Part shown: positions 11,492 through 24,065 of the stretch, piece after piece
How the letters are laid out: each line of letters begins with the position of its first letter
Position numbering within the stretch: the first letter of the stretch is position 1
Assembly: GCA_029204225.1 (NCBI GenBank)
Contig: CM055096.1
Location: 28,845,995 to 28,909,994 of the forward strand
Source of the DNA: Diphasiastrum complanatum
Taxonomy: Eukaryota > Streptophyta > Lycopodiopsida > Lycopodiales > Lycopodiaceae
DNA: 64,000 nt
Direction: 5' to 3'
Position numbers and translations under genes: made by a program
The notes under the pieces: model-generated
Seen by the model: only the letters and a program-made list of their open reading frames with translations
What the model was told of the DNA's origin: nothing
Databases searched by the model: none

Positions 11492-12601
11492 CTTTACAAT
11501 ATTAGATCAAGCAGATGATGAGATTGGATCTAGATTTTCAATTAAAACTATCTCATATCAGATCTGCTAGATCTAATCCACTTGACAAGAATCTGATTCC
11601 TATAACGTAAAAAAGATTCCTAAGATCAACCGATTGATACTTCTCAAAATGAAAAACTCTTAGAATCAAATCAAACTGAATCAGATTTGACTCAAAATTT
11701 GACAGAGAGTTGATATGGAAAATCAAAACCTAAAAATAGAACTAGCGAAGGTTGACTTGGCGAAGATTCAATTATGTTATTTTTGTTAAAAACTCTCTGA
11801 TCAAGTTTCTTCTGACAAATTCTATGGAAATAACTTTCACCAAACTCTCAGACTGAGAACCTGATACAGACTGGCGAAGGTTCTTGACACATAAAAACAC
11901 AATTTTTGTAGTTTAGAGAGAGTAAAGATAGAGATTTCTTATAATTTAGATAGAATGAATGTTCGTCGAACTCAAAAATAATAAAATACTATAAATAGAA
12001 TAATCTAAAAACTCGACAAAAGTTTTGGCGAAGAATCAAGAGTAATACTGGTATTTTTACAAAAAAGATATTTTTTTGACAAAAATATAACAATATGACA
12101 ATTGATCTTCTAAAAATTTTCTACTTTTGATATTATTCTTCGCCGACCTGACAATAGATAGATCTAAATTACACCTATGCACAGTGAATCGAGCGAAGGT
12201 TTTTTTTTGTATTTTTAGGATTCTGGGATCAAAACCGAAGGTGCCTGCAACTCAGCGAATGTTTCCTAAAAGAGGACAAAAAGTTATCAGTTCTGATGAC
12301 GAGTTTTGTCTCATTTTGACCAAAATCTGACAGATTTGACCAATTTTTGTTGTTTTTTTTTGTATCTCAGATCCAAATGATCTTAAGATTGGTGATCTGA
12401 ATAGCTTTTCCTGTTCTACAATCATATGAGATTTCAAACAAGCAAATCCAATCAAATCAGACGAAATCACTCCAAAACTAACCCTAAATGTAGATTTAAC
12501 ACTATTCATGCCACGACAAGATGCCTAATGCAAGCTAACCATCCAACAAACATGTTGCAAACTGAAAAATTGGCGTAGCTCCCCAGAAAGGGCGTCGAAA
12601 T
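11492..12601 (-). other. Leader of the gag-only LTR element, with degraded primer-binding site
   Basis: This lies between the 5' LTR (12602-13007) and the gag start. Just inside the LTR, the minus strand of about 12600-12580 reads CGACGCCCTTTCTGGGGA. It resembles the TGGCGCC...TGGGGA type of primer-binding site used by many plant gypsy elements. The remaining 1 kb is AT-rich and has no recognisable gene. Confidence 0.5.
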
Positions 12602-13007
12602 TGTAGTGGGTTTCTTTCCTTGCCTATCTTCAACCCAAGATCTAATCAATCTAGCATCAAGGAGATGAAGTTAGTTGTCACGCGTAGGTTCGTTCCCATG
12701 AGAGCGATAACATATTTCAAATTTCAGCATGAATGGAAGATCCACATCTAACTCTAGCATCCATTAACCCTAAGCATTAACATTACAGTCATTGACACTA
12801 AGATCCACAATAAAGATATTTTACTCTTTCTCTCTCACAAAAAGTATAAAAACATGCAATTCCAATAACTCTCAGATCCAACAATTAGCAAACACAATAA
12901 AAGCATGAAAGATGGAGGAAAAGAGAGCAAGGACATTCATAAATCCATTTCTCAAGAGAACCAATCTGCTTTATTGAAATGAAGATATGTAAATGTGTAG
13001 CAAACTC
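12602..13007 (-). repeat. LTR (5' copy) of the gag-only LTR element
   Basis: Partner of 10481-10898. The element, 10481-13007, is only about 2.5 kb long. No matching 5-bp target duplication is evident at the outer edges, so either the edges are misplaced by a few bases or the duplication has decayed. Confidence 0.8.
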
Positions 13008-13269
13008 GAGTTTGTCCAGTACAGAGGAGGACCCTAGCCTCTGAATCCTATTGGTCCATTTCTGCCTCCCTAATAATTCAAATTTAAAAAAGAGTGGGAA
13101 CCATCCAAATTGGAGGGAAACCCAACTTTATTCACTAAGTTGACATTTAGGCCCTACGACATTAAAAGTCCCACAAAAAAGCCTAAACTCCTTTTATTGA
13201 CTTTCTAATTATCAAATAACTATGTGATCATCGAGTTGGACTTACACACACAGGGTGCCAAATCCCTCT

Positions 13270-14000
13270 TACTTATTAACTAGGGTTAGGGTTTCCTCGG
13301 GATCCGCAAACCCTCCAACAAACATTATCCAAGTCTTCTGATATATATCCTTAGATAAACAAGCTCTTATCTCAGGCTTCAAGCCTCCACCAAATAACCA
13401 TGTCATTGAAATAGCTCTTAACAATAAACGTTTGTTGGGTAGAATGCCATACTTGGCCATCTGCACATTCAAATTCCTCGAAGCACTTTTGTACAAAGAT
13501 TGGCCATTAATCATTGGTAATATGAGGTTCCTCACACTGCATCCAATATTGCCACTAGATTTTTGCAGATCCATTAAGGTATGTTCTTGCAAATAGAATC
13601 TTGTCATGGTCATTACTTGGATGTGACTGAAAATACTTGCCAAAGTTGTTCAACCATGTTCTCACATCCATGTGAGCAATTCTACCATCAAACTTGTGGA
13701 AGACATGTTCTCTCAACACCATCATTGTTTTCACCATAGGTTGTGGGAAGGTTCGTCCTTATAAGGATATTGGTAATGTTGACATTGTGATTGGCATGCA
13801 TTTTGCTCATTGTCATTGTCACTACTATAAGCACCACCACTTGGATTATGTTGGCTCATCTGGTAAGCTTGTTGATCATCATAATCATCAAAATATTTTT
13901 TGCTTTATTCCATACACTCTCCATATGACACATGTTGTCCGCACTAACCGGATTCACCATCGTTGTGCTCATAATATTGATCTTCATAGTTATAGTTAGA
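13270..14000 (-). pseudogene. Second, frameshifted gypsy-type gag fragment
   Basis: Minus strand 13737-13555 gives HKFDGRIAHMDVRTWLNNF and DHDKILFARTYLNGSA, a typical gag N-core. Minus 13643-13269, in another frame, continues with ISMTWLFGGGLKPEIRACLS. The frame shifts near 13555-13560. Upstream, 13740-14000 reads as low-complexity, Gln/Asn/Tyr-rich sequence on the minus strand, as often precedes gag. No LTRs were recognised for this copy. It is unrelated in detail to the gag at 11.0-11.5 kb. Confidence 0.6.
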
Positions 14001-17000
14001 TTGATCCTCGTATTTAGATTCACCACACATACATAATTAGAATCTGAATATCCATCTTGAGAATCAAATGGCCTCTAGGTTATGGGTACACTGAGTTGAA
14101 GTTTATGCACCAATGGAATTTGATAAGCGGCCTAAATGCTCTTTTCCACCCACTTAAAACTTCTGAGTTTATTGGAGGTGCAAGCTATGCACAGACAGCT
14201 GACTCCGTGAAGGCACCAAGAAGAGTGCATTTGTCCCATAAGTAAAATGGAGATTGAAACATCACCCAATATAAGCTAAAAGTAGACATAATACCATTGC
14301 CTCCTGGTACCAGCCCTTTTAAGATCAAGTGAGAAAGAGATGGGTGGCTAGGCGGTGGGGATGGAATCCCATGCACGGTCCGCAGGTGCGCACAAAGTGC
14401 GAGAGCGTCTACTGGACCAGAATGTTTTCTCTGCCGACAAACTCTGACAGAGTCCTCCAAAAATGAGCATATAACTGTAAAATGATTATCCTTAACTTGT
14501 AGATCACACATACAAAACAACTTTGTCTTTTACAAAGTCAAAATCTGAGATAAAAAAAAAAAATGGAAAATTGATATAGAGAATTTGTGTTTCGTACACT
14601 TGATAAGTGCAAACAAAATATTAGAATAAGTCCAGAGCAGCAAACACACTCGAAATCGATTGGAGAATTTTTTTTTTCCGAGATATCGGTCTAAAATGCA
14701 AATAGGATAGCCGAACTTTTGCAAATAGTCCAGCTACACTTGAAAGCGATAATTCAAAAAAAAAAATTAATATTTAATTGTTTAATTTTAATTTTATTTT
14801 TTTTTTGAAAAATTACATTAAAAGACTTGTGATCCTTTCAAAGTGAAAAAACCAAAAACATTTACAACAAAAAGAAATTTCAAAATTGAAATTTTGAAGC
14901 GCCTCTCTCCCACTAAAAAATACAAAGGAAAATTCTAAAATTCTGAAAAATCTAATCCAACTTCACTAATTTGATCATAATTCTCTTAATATTGATCCAA
15001 ATCACAAAAACTTATTTCTAAAAAGCTAAGAACAAGATCTATTAAATAGAATTAGATCAATAATTGAAGATGATTTGATAGGTCAAATTCACAATAGAAT
15101 AGGTCTGAGAATCAATTATTTCAATCTTCACAAAATTTCAAAAGAAAGAAAATAAAAAACATGGTTCAATTTTTTCTGGTAAGGTGTCATCATGTGGCAT
15201 GATCTACAACCATAGCCCACCATCTAGGACGTGTTCACGGATGTGTTTAGAAAATCATTTGTGTTTGACAAACCTCTATATTATTTATAGTAAGCTTGGA
15301 CACGTGAGTTCTACCAAGAGAAAAAGAAATCCATAACTCAAGGTACAGGATGCCAGATAATAGAGATTATAAATTGAAAATTGATGTAGTGTGTAAAAGC
15401 TTATTAGTTATGCCTAAAATAAATTCCAATTCAAAGCCAGCTTCATGATTAATAACCTTGAGAGGACCCAAACATTTACATAGTGACATGTGGAGCAGTG
15501 CATGGTACGCGACAATTATATATGGAGAGAGAATTAATAGTAAATTCTATATCTAAAGGATGGACCTTGGGCATGCATGGCATCATGCATAGACCCCTAG
15601 AGGCTATACTTATCTCAATTTTGTTCATGATGGAAGTAAATTTTGATCATACCATTGAATCTTGAATGTCTATATAGGCCGATCAACTTGATCTTAGTAT
15701 GAGTACTAGGATCATTGTGGATTGAATGAAAGAAAATTTTGTTATTAGCGGTAAATTGGATTCAAAAACTCATGAGATATGTTTCCGTCTCGAGATTTTT
15801 CAAAAATATTGTTTATTCTTGAGAAAGCGTCTCAAGTTTTGGTGATTTTTGTGTGGAAATTTCTACATGGGTGATTTTTGTATATTGAGTGAAATTATAC
15901 AATAGGTCATTACATGCACTATACTAATTGTTTAGACTCATGCATGGGTGAATTACAATGATTTTGAGTTGTTATATGGCTATGCTTGATCAATATTGGT
16001 AATATATTAATAATTTTTAAAATTCCAAATTTTTGAATGACGAAAATTCCACTTTACATAAAGGAATTGGTTTAAAAATGTTAGGGTTGCATGTAGTGCA
16101 TATCAATATGGACACTATATTAGTAACTAGAGGTACTTAAATTGTTTGTACAATGGTTTAAGTCAATTTATTGGCCTTACATATTACTAACAAAAATGAA
16201 TCATCAATCTATTGTTATTTATACTATGTGAATACAATGTAAATCTGATTTTTGGCTATTGTTAGACCAGTGATTTTAAAATTGTCATTAAACTGTATGG
16301 TGGCCTTACTAAATTGAGAAACTCAATCAGACTAAAGTCACTACTACATTTCGATCGAAAATAATAGATTGAACTATTTTTTGAAATTAATATTTTTTAT
16401 AATCAATAGTAGTAGCTGTCAGTTATGTGATTTTGGGTGCATCTTAGAGTAGTTGGCATGTGTACCGGTTTGGGATGAAATTGTGGACTAAAGGTTTTTA
16501 AATGTATAAATGGCTAAAAATAGTTTATGAGACCAATATAAGGCATTATTATTCATGTTGTTAAGGGTTTTTTTTTTTTTTTTTAAATTCAAGTTTAACT
16601 TTATTCAAAAATAAGAATCACTAGTCTAAAACCTAGAATGGTTGAAGAATGGGTTATTGATAGTCACTAAAAATGGTATTAAATGGTTGTAGAATTTTTC
16701 ATTTTATACAATAATATTGCGTTCAATACTAGCTTTGACTTGGGCTACAAAAAAAACATATATTTTTCTATAAAGCTTTGATAATGGCCTATGAAATCAC
16801 TTCTCCTAGTTTGAACATGGAGTTGGACTTTTGAATCAATATATGCATCATGGAATTGTATTATGAAATGAGATTTGCCCCTACATATTGTCATAATACT
16901 AGATTACAGGTCATTTCATAATTGAATCTCTTTTAATAGGGAACGTGGTAACTAAGAGTAATTGAAACGTTTGAGATGATAGTGTAACTATTTGCAAAAA

Positions 17001-20000
17001 AATTGACTCTTGACACATGCTACATGTTAGAAACCTATAAGTACAAACAAATATTTATAATTTTAATGGCATTTCTCGGTTCACTAGGATGAAGTTTACT
17101 AGCCTATGGAAGTTTATAACATGGTAAAATCTGAGAATTTTACATTCTCATTCTTCTTGCCTGTTTATAATGGATTTTTGGAAATTTATTCAGAAAAGTT
17201 GCTACCATGTATCAAAAGATTGTCTCTAGGAATCGATTGTAAAATAAGCTTTATATCATGTATATACTAGCTAGTTGAATCATTATGAATCTCTAGTAAA
17301 TAGTTCTAGAAATATAGAATTTCTTGGAGGGACAACTGGTGGTATGGGACATTAGTAATTCCAAAGAAAATTTCTTCTTTGAGAACGATCTAAATACCAA
17401 TGATTAGCATGTAAAGGTGACAATGCAAATCATTGGTCGTCTTTTTGGATATTTTGTGAAATTTTGAGATATTGATCCGGATCCCAAGGTGTATCTTATT
17501 AGTTACAAAATCTAAAAGCCTTTGAAAGTTATTTCTCATTTAATTGAACCCTTACTTCTTAGAATTTTCAAATACAAGACATTAGACTGATTTTATACCG
17601 TTCTTTCTAATGTAAAATTATTCTCCTGAAGACTATTATCACCATGCAAATTACTACTTGTATAAATAAGACTTGGAATTCAAGTGACTTTTCAAAGTCA
17701 TTAAATTTCAATTTCTCAAACTAGTTTTATCTCTTTTGCATAGATGAATGATGATTATTATCACTTAGGTTAAAAGTATTTCAAAAAAAAAAGTTCTAGT
17801 TGTAATCGAGTTAATTCTTTGTGGAAATATCTATTACTAAATTTTCATGATTTTAAAATTATAAAGTGATAGGATTAATTCTATCAGTTGCACAACTAAT
17901 GGAAAAAAACCAAAATATGTATAAAAATGTGATTATATGAAAGTATTTGAACAAATCTAGATTAAGCTATAGAAAGGGAACTAATAAAAAATAATAAAAA
18001 AATTCTCTAGGGATGTGAAAAAAATATATAGAACTAGAAGAAAACCAAAGCTTGAAAATAAATAAATAAATACTTGAATATATATATATATATTGAAGTA
18101 GTACAAGAAAAGGTAACTTTAGATCATGTCATTAAATCTTGAATGTTTGCATAGGATCTACCTAATCTTGTAATGAGTAGTAGGTGTTGAATCAGAGAAA
18201 TTTAATCTCATTTGGATTTACAAACATGAATCAAACAGACAACAAATCTAGCTATTTTGCATCTAATTTGGCAATACCACAATCAAAATGGTACTTGTGA
18301 TTTTCATAGTCTCTCACACGTGCGAATTGTAGGATGCAAGAGAAATTTTTTTAAAATCACCATCAATCTTGATCTCCCAAAAGTTTATATACAAATGAGC
18401 TCCAAATCCATATCTAATGAGCTCAGATCTAAGATTAGGTCTTAGGGAACTTAGGGTAGATCCTAACCCTAGAAATTAATTTCTTAGATCAAGCAAGTTA
18501 GGCTCAAGATGCCTCGAGTCAAGATGGCTCAATCATCTGGAGGTGGCCGACCTCATCAAAAAATCCCTAACATCTACGACCACAATTTTTGGCCTTCACA
18601 TGACCTTAATTTAAGACCATGAATGGTAACTTTATTCAACATAATCTAATCCTAATTATGTACACATGTGGATGACACTTCTATATCCATCAAGATGCCC
18701 ATGGCAATAATCCAGATCAATGGGATTTTAGCATTTTTGATAGTAGGATCAGTGTAGGATTCATTTAATGGAAGAAATTATATTATTAGAAGTAAGTTGG
18801 ATTGAAAAATACATGAGAGTGGATATGTTTCTCAAAAAAAATTAGATATGTCATTTATTTTTGAGAAATAGGATTTTCATTTTGAAAACTAAACTACATG
18901 ATTCTTACTTGATATGTTCGTAATATATGTATGCCAAATATTGATAGATGTTTATGTATAGATTATTCTCATATGCTCAAAATTAATTTTGTAAAAATCT
19001 ACAATGTATTCTTGATTATTTGGTTTATCTAGTACTTAAATCAAACAATGAACATACACATATGAACAAGTAATGTTTGAAACAATTACTTGTAAGTTGA
19101 AAATTCTTTCTATGAAAGGATAACTTATTGACTCAAAAATGATTTAGGAGAGGATCGAAATGTGGTTCTATACTAGTATAAGCAAATTTGACACCTTGAG
19201 ATTTGAGATTTTTCATTAGTAAATAACTTGACTAAAGTTAATCTTGACTAAAGTTATTTGATTCAATGAGTATTGTGAAGAGAATTCACCAGGAACTCAA
19301 ATCCATGCATATTGGAGATAGTAGTAGATGCTAGATGCATTTGATCTTGATATGTTTCTAGAAGGTCCTAGAAAATGTTTGTGAATGTAGTTTCTCTTTA
19401 TAGATCTTGAATCTTATTCCTCATCTGCTAGATGCTATTTATATTTTTCAAAAATAAGTTGATATACACATCAAAGACCTATGTGCAGATGTTTTTATAT
19501 GAAATGTTGAAATATGGTCTTAAATCTATATAAATCCTATGTAAAATTTTATCTCAACTCTGAAATAGATCTCATCCAAATTCGATATTTTTAAAGTCTA
19601 ATTGTATGAGGTAAAGATTGTATCTAGATTTAAGAATCTGAGATCTGAGATGGAAGATCAAATAATAAATGCGCGCTACTCTTTTTTCACGAAGTTGGAC
19701 ATTTCATTGCTGTTCTTTTTGGCTTTGTCCGTTCTCTTACCTTCAATGAAGACAACTTTCTCATTGTTTTTTGAATTGATTGGTTGAGTTGTTAAGTTTT
19801 TGGTTGCTTGATCTTGTGATGTAGTTCAATTACCATTCCACACCTCCTCTCAGTCTTGAAACACAATGTTGCTTTGGTTTCTTTTCTACATGCTTTCTTG
19901 GATGATAATTTTTGGGGCTTCAAGGGTTGGTGAATTTTCCAAGCAATGACCTCTAGGAGTTGTTTAGGCCCAAACTTGTTCAAGAGCCAGCTCAACTCCT

Positions 20001-20300
20001 ACGGCTAAGCCAAAATGCCTTGGACTTGCTCAAAATTTGAGAGGGCACCCATTAGAATCTTTTGCAAGGATTTCGGGTGCTCCATAGCACCCTTCGTATG
20101 CACCATGTGCATGGCTTCATCTGTTGAACACATGCTCGTCCAATACTTCAAAGTCTAATTTATTCTCTCTCATTCTCTTACAGAACATGGCCAAAAACAC
20201 AATGCACAGTTAAAATGGGCATCCCATATGCTCATATTGAATATTAGTGCTAGGGTGGTTTTGTCCACATGCACTCATCGCATTGAGGAGTGAGATCTAG
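14001..20300. other. AT-rich intergenic DNA with old degenerate repeats
   Basis: No gene is recognised in this 6.3 kb. A GC-richer patch near 14330-14420 looks like part of an old element. A diverged repeat is visible: about 15640-15850 (GAATCTTGAATGTCTATATA, GGTAAATTGGATTCAAAAAC) matches about 18120-18190 and 18700-18870 (GAATCTTGAATGTTTGCATA, AGTAAGTTGGATTGAAAAAT). This points to an old dispersed element. Short AT microsatellites occur near 18080. All open stretches here are short and without motifs. Confidence 0.5.
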
Positions 20301-20362
20301 AGACATGCTACAAAAACTTTAAATCTTGGGGTGATAATGAGCCGAGTTGCATTCTACAACAA

Positions 20363-20482
20363 CGTTTTTGTACATTATGCTTCTTGGGTTCCAAGGGGAG
20401 ATTCGAACTTGGGACCAAAGAAACTTTGGTTGGCAAGCTAACCAACAAAGCCAACCCTATTGGGTCGTTTTTGTACATTATG
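20363..20482 (-). mobile_element. Short tRNA-related SINE-like insertion with perfect 17-bp target duplication
   Basis: The sequence CGTTTTTGTACATTATG occurs at 20363-20379 and again, perfectly, at 20466-20482. The 86 bp between them, read on the minus strand, look like a pol III tRNA-derived unit: GGTTGGC..., an A-box-like TTGGTTAGCTTG, and about 30 bp later a canonical B-box core AGTTCGAATC. The ends GGGTT and AACCC could pair as an acceptor stem. There is almost no tail. Long target duplications and an internal pol III promoter are hallmarks of LINE-mobilised SINEs or tRNA retropseudogenes. It lies about 0.9 kb upstream of the RGP1-like start codon. Confidence 0.75.
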
Positions 20483-20900
20483 ACAAGAGTTGTGGGCAGA
20501 TGAGATGACACTCTACAAGGTCTACTTCCGTTGTGTATCGAGAATTGTGACTTTTTTGCACACAATCATTATGAAACAAAATTGGCATCTAAAAAATAGG
20601 ATGATCATAAGCAAGTGTGTTACTCATTCTACTTTTATGAAAACAACAAAAAAAAGCCTCATGTGCCCATTACAAAACTAGAAATCATTGTTTGCTGGGA
20701 GCTCTCAACATCTAGAACCCTTCCACATCCAAGATTTTCAAGCCAAGAAGTATGCATGTGCACCTTTAGTTTTTTGCCTAGGAACCACTTTCCACACAAA
20801 CGTTCATGGCAAGTTTTCCACTTTTTTTTTTTTGAAGGCAAAAAGGTTTTAAGGGCATATGGGCCTCTTTCTTGTATTCAGCGACTTTAAAGTCTAATTT

Positions 20901-20937
20901 TCTTTCTCTCTCTCTGTCTCTCTCTCGACCCTCTTTT
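20901..20937 (+). promoter_or_regulatory. Pyrimidine-rich tract upstream of the RGP1-like gene
   Basis: A TTTCTTTCTCTCTCTCTGTC-type tract lies about 450 bp before the first coding ATG. Pyrimidine patches like this are common in plant core promoters and 5' leaders. No start site can be read from sequence alone, so the role is inferred from position. Confidence 0.3.
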
Positions 20938-21383
20938 TTTTCTGTCATATCTCTTCCGGGATCTCCCTGCGTGTGTGCTGCAGCCTTTGCCATAGCAGCC
21001 ATCCGCAAGCTCTCCTGGAAAATTTCTATTCCGCTTCCAGCAGCCAAGATCTGTGCCTGTCGATTTAACAAATGAAAAATTCCCATCTCCTAACTTGATC
21101 TTGGATTGCTCATTTGTGAAATGGGATGTTCGACAGCTTTTTTGGAGCTGGGCAATACTGGGCGCTCAAGATCAGTAGGATTGCCTTCGTTGATTTTGTA
21201 ATTTGTAGTAGATATAGCATGACCCAAGATTTATGTACACGCTTTTAGAGATAAAATCTCGAGCTGCGATCAGGCCAGATAAGAACGTTGTTCTGGAAAA
21301 AGCATGGGAGTGATGCTGTTGGCTGGATATCAGAAATCAAAGCGCCATAATAGCAGTCATGAAAATCAGGAAGCCATAGGACT

Positions 21384-21732
21384 ATGTGGGCTGGCATTGC
21401 TGATGTCGTTCCCTTTCTCACAAAGGAAGGACTCTTGAGAGACAAGGACCCCAACATCATGTCTCCGCCATCCGCCACACACGCTTCTGGTTGGAATCCT
21501 CCATCTTTGAATGTCAGCCTTGATCGGAAGGCTTACAGGCCGGGAGATACAGTTGTGGCCACAATAGACATATCTAGTGATGTATCTTCACAGCGAGAAG
21601 CTTCCTTCGATTCCCGTGTGGAAGATGGGTTGGTGTTAGACAATCTGGCCGTGGAGTTCAAAGGAACAGAAAAACTAGATCCACAGTGGCTCATCACGCC
21701 TAAGCTGCCACCAGGCTCCAAACAACGCAAAG
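21384..21732 (+). CDS. RGP1: RGP1-like protein, exon 1
   Basis: The open frame begins MWAGIADVV at 21384. An alternative start is the in-frame ATG at 21459 (MSPPSATHASGWNPPS), which would give an N-terminus more like other plant homologues. The diagnostic arrestin-like strand is LNVSLDRKAYRPGDTVVATI, followed by GLVLDNLAVEFKGTEKLDPQW. The exon ends CGCAAAG at 21732, directly before GTGATTTAG, leaving one base of a split Gly codon (phase 1). The frame runs on 11 codons into the intron before a stop. Codon composition is GC-richer than the surroundings, consistent with a conserved exon. Confidence 0.85.
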
Positions 21733-22347
21733 GTGATTTAGTTTTCTCTGCTGCTTGTTCTTGATAAGCACTTGTTTCATCAAAATGCGTGAGATCATTG
21801 TACTTTTGTGTTCAATGTCTATGCATGATTTGCATTTGCTGAGTAGATGGGTTTTTTGATGATACATTGCTGTGACCAGACACAATATGTACATGAATAG
21901 GTTTTGCTTTCTTCAGAGACAAAAAAAGAGAGAGGGGGTGGGATAGAGGGAGAGGGACAAAGATGAGGTGCATTGAAGCCGTCAATAGTACCTTTTCATG
22001 GCCTCATAAATCAGCCAGCATTTCGAATGAGATTGAACCTGCACCTCAGCTTATGTCTCTCCATGTATTGATGTCAATTCACAATTTTTGACATATTTAA
22101 CATACACGATTTAGAATTAAATCAATTTGTGAATCATATGAGAAGCCGAAGATAACTTATACGAGGTATGCATTGCCACTAAGTTAGTGAATAAGTCATC
22201 CATTCTTTGGGGCGTCAGAGGCTTGTTCTCGAACTAGGATGCCTTGCAAGTCCCTTCTTCAAATGGAGGCATGCCAACTATTGAGGAAAAGGGGCTTCCC
22301 CGCTTTTAGACTTGCCACCATTTGACAACAGGGGCCATTCAATTAGA

Positions 22348-22401
<54 letters not shown>

Positions 22402-22930
22402 AGCCACATTCATACATTACAATATTTTGGAATGAACCATGAAAGCTTTACCATTAGGTAACAAACCAAAGTATACAATGATACAAAGCATACATGTGTT
22501 GTGCAAACTACTCGCATCAATATGAAAATTGATAAGATAGTACTGATATGCCCAATATGGTTGCTCAGACAGTTGATGCTAGGTTTGCTATGTTTCTGCT
22601 CGAAGATGCATTTGATAGCATGTCTACTCAGATAATCATGCATGGAAATGCACTATGTTCCATCATACATTGAAGCAATTTGTGAAGCTGTAGTATTACA
22701 GAGGATGTGTACTACACGGACTTCTCAAATTAGTGTGAAAATTGATAAGGCAATACTGACAGCCCAATATAGTTGCGTAGACATTGCTATGACTTTATAA
22801 GTTTGATACCTGTCGCATGTACTTTGAATCCCTTGCCAAATGTAAATTGTAAATTGTAATTATTAAATTGTAAATGGCTAAGTCATCGGCCTGTAGAGAG
22901 AATTGTAAATTGCAATGTGAATATTTGTTA
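21733..22930 (+). other. Start of RGP1-like intron 1, with a (TA)n microsatellite
   Basis: No gene content was recognised. A perfect (TA)n run of 47 bp lies at 22351-22397. Near 22490-22560 and 22690-22790 there is a loose internal duplication (ACTACTCGCATCAATATGAA and GACTTCTCAAATTAGTGTGA; GATAAGATAGTACTGATATG and GATAAGGCAATACTGACAGC), a sign of an old element. Confidence 0.5.
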
Positions 22931-24065
22931 TAGTGACTAATTCCGAGATGGCCAAGGGGGTACTGGGTCTCATGAGAGTCTGTTGGATTGACCTCCTAAA
23001 AAGTAGGAAGGGTTGACCGGTCAACGTGACATCATATGCTCTCTGGGACACTGGGTCCAGTTCAGGAGTGACACTTGTTGGATTGTCAATGGATGGGTCA
23101 ACAGGACATGTGTCATATGCTCATTTGGACACTTGGTGCTGATGGAGTGAGGCCAAAACCTAAGAAGGTTGCTGTGATCGTTGTGTGGCCTGTGCCAGCG
23201 GATTTGACAACACTCCGTTCTCTTCTTGGATTGGCAGTATTCTATCGAAAATATGTTAATGGATACTCCTATATTGCAGCACCTTTGATTGATTTGACTC
23301 AAAAAAATAGATTTGGTGAGTGGACTGAACTGCAGCAAGCAAGCTTTGATCAGCTGAAGCAAGCTATTGCTGAGTGCGTCACTCTAAAGATTGTAGACCG
23401 TCAAAAGGCCTATCTTATACATACGGATGCGAGTGACATTGCTGTGGGAGCAGTTCTGATGCAAGAGGGTAGGCCTGTGGCCTTTGAGAGCAAGAAGCTC
23501 AACCTTGCTCAGAAAAATTAGCCAACTCAGGAAAAGGAGTTGTATGCCATAGTTCATGCATTAAAGGCATGGAGGCATTATCTGTATGGATCGGAATTTG
23601 AGGTATTCACTGATCATGATACCTTGAGATACTTTTGTAAGCAGCCAGACCTTAGAGGTCAGCAAGCCAGATGCATGAGTGACATGTGTCAAACTGTCCA
23701 CCTACTAGCTTGCCTATGTGTCAAGGTACTGCCAAGTGGCAAGTGTCGACTGCGCATGGAATTTGCCATGTGTTTGACGTTAGGATTTGTCAGGGTTAAG
23801 GGGTGCTTGACGGGATATAGTGTGCGCCTTGCCAAGCATTCCCTATTGTATTCCTATGCAGCTATGGTCGGGAGGAGACTTGCAGCAGAGCTCTCATGTT
23901 TGCTTGTTGATCTATGTACATTTGCTTGAGATTAATAAAGGGACGAATTTGTTGGGTAATTCTGTATATTTACCTAGGGTTTGTGAGCTTGTGTGTAACA
24001 GATACATCTCCCCTGCTTTGCTTATTGCTAGCTTATTGAACTACTGCACTATTCTGATTTATTGA
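22930..24065 (+). repeat. LTR-like repeat (family shared with 36340-36765), interrupted by gypsy pol
   Basis: The left part (22930-23136) and right part (23672-24065) together match the repeat at about 36340-36765. Shared words include TACTGGGT, GGGACACTGGGTCCA versus GGGACACTTGGTCCA, GAGTGACATGTGTC versus GAGTGACATATGTC, and GCCAAGTGGCAAGTGTCG versus GCAAAGTGGCAAGTGTAG. In the other copy the words around GACACTTGG and ATGAGTGACAT are about 12 bp apart; here a 535-bp gypsy fragment separates them. Confidence 0.6.
23137..23671 (+). pseudogene. Ty3/gypsy RT-thumb/RNase H fragment
   Basis: The + strand frame shows the end of gypsy RT (GADGVRPKPKKVAVI, LRSLLGLAVFYRKYVNGYS) then RNase H (HTDASDIAVGAVLMQEGRP, VAFESKKLN, KELYAIVHALKAWRHYLYG, FTDHDTLRYF). 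One in-frame TAG lies at about 23521. The RT catalytic core and integrase are missing. The fragment ends at exactly the point where LTR sequence resumes, so it behaves as a unit within the LTR-like repeat in intron 1. Confidence 0.85.

Noticed and set aside
20380-20465. Functional tRNA gene
   Set aside because: B box and potential acceptor ends are present, but the arms do not form a convincing cloverleaf and there is no clear anticodon arm; the flanking target duplication shows it is an inserted retrocopy.
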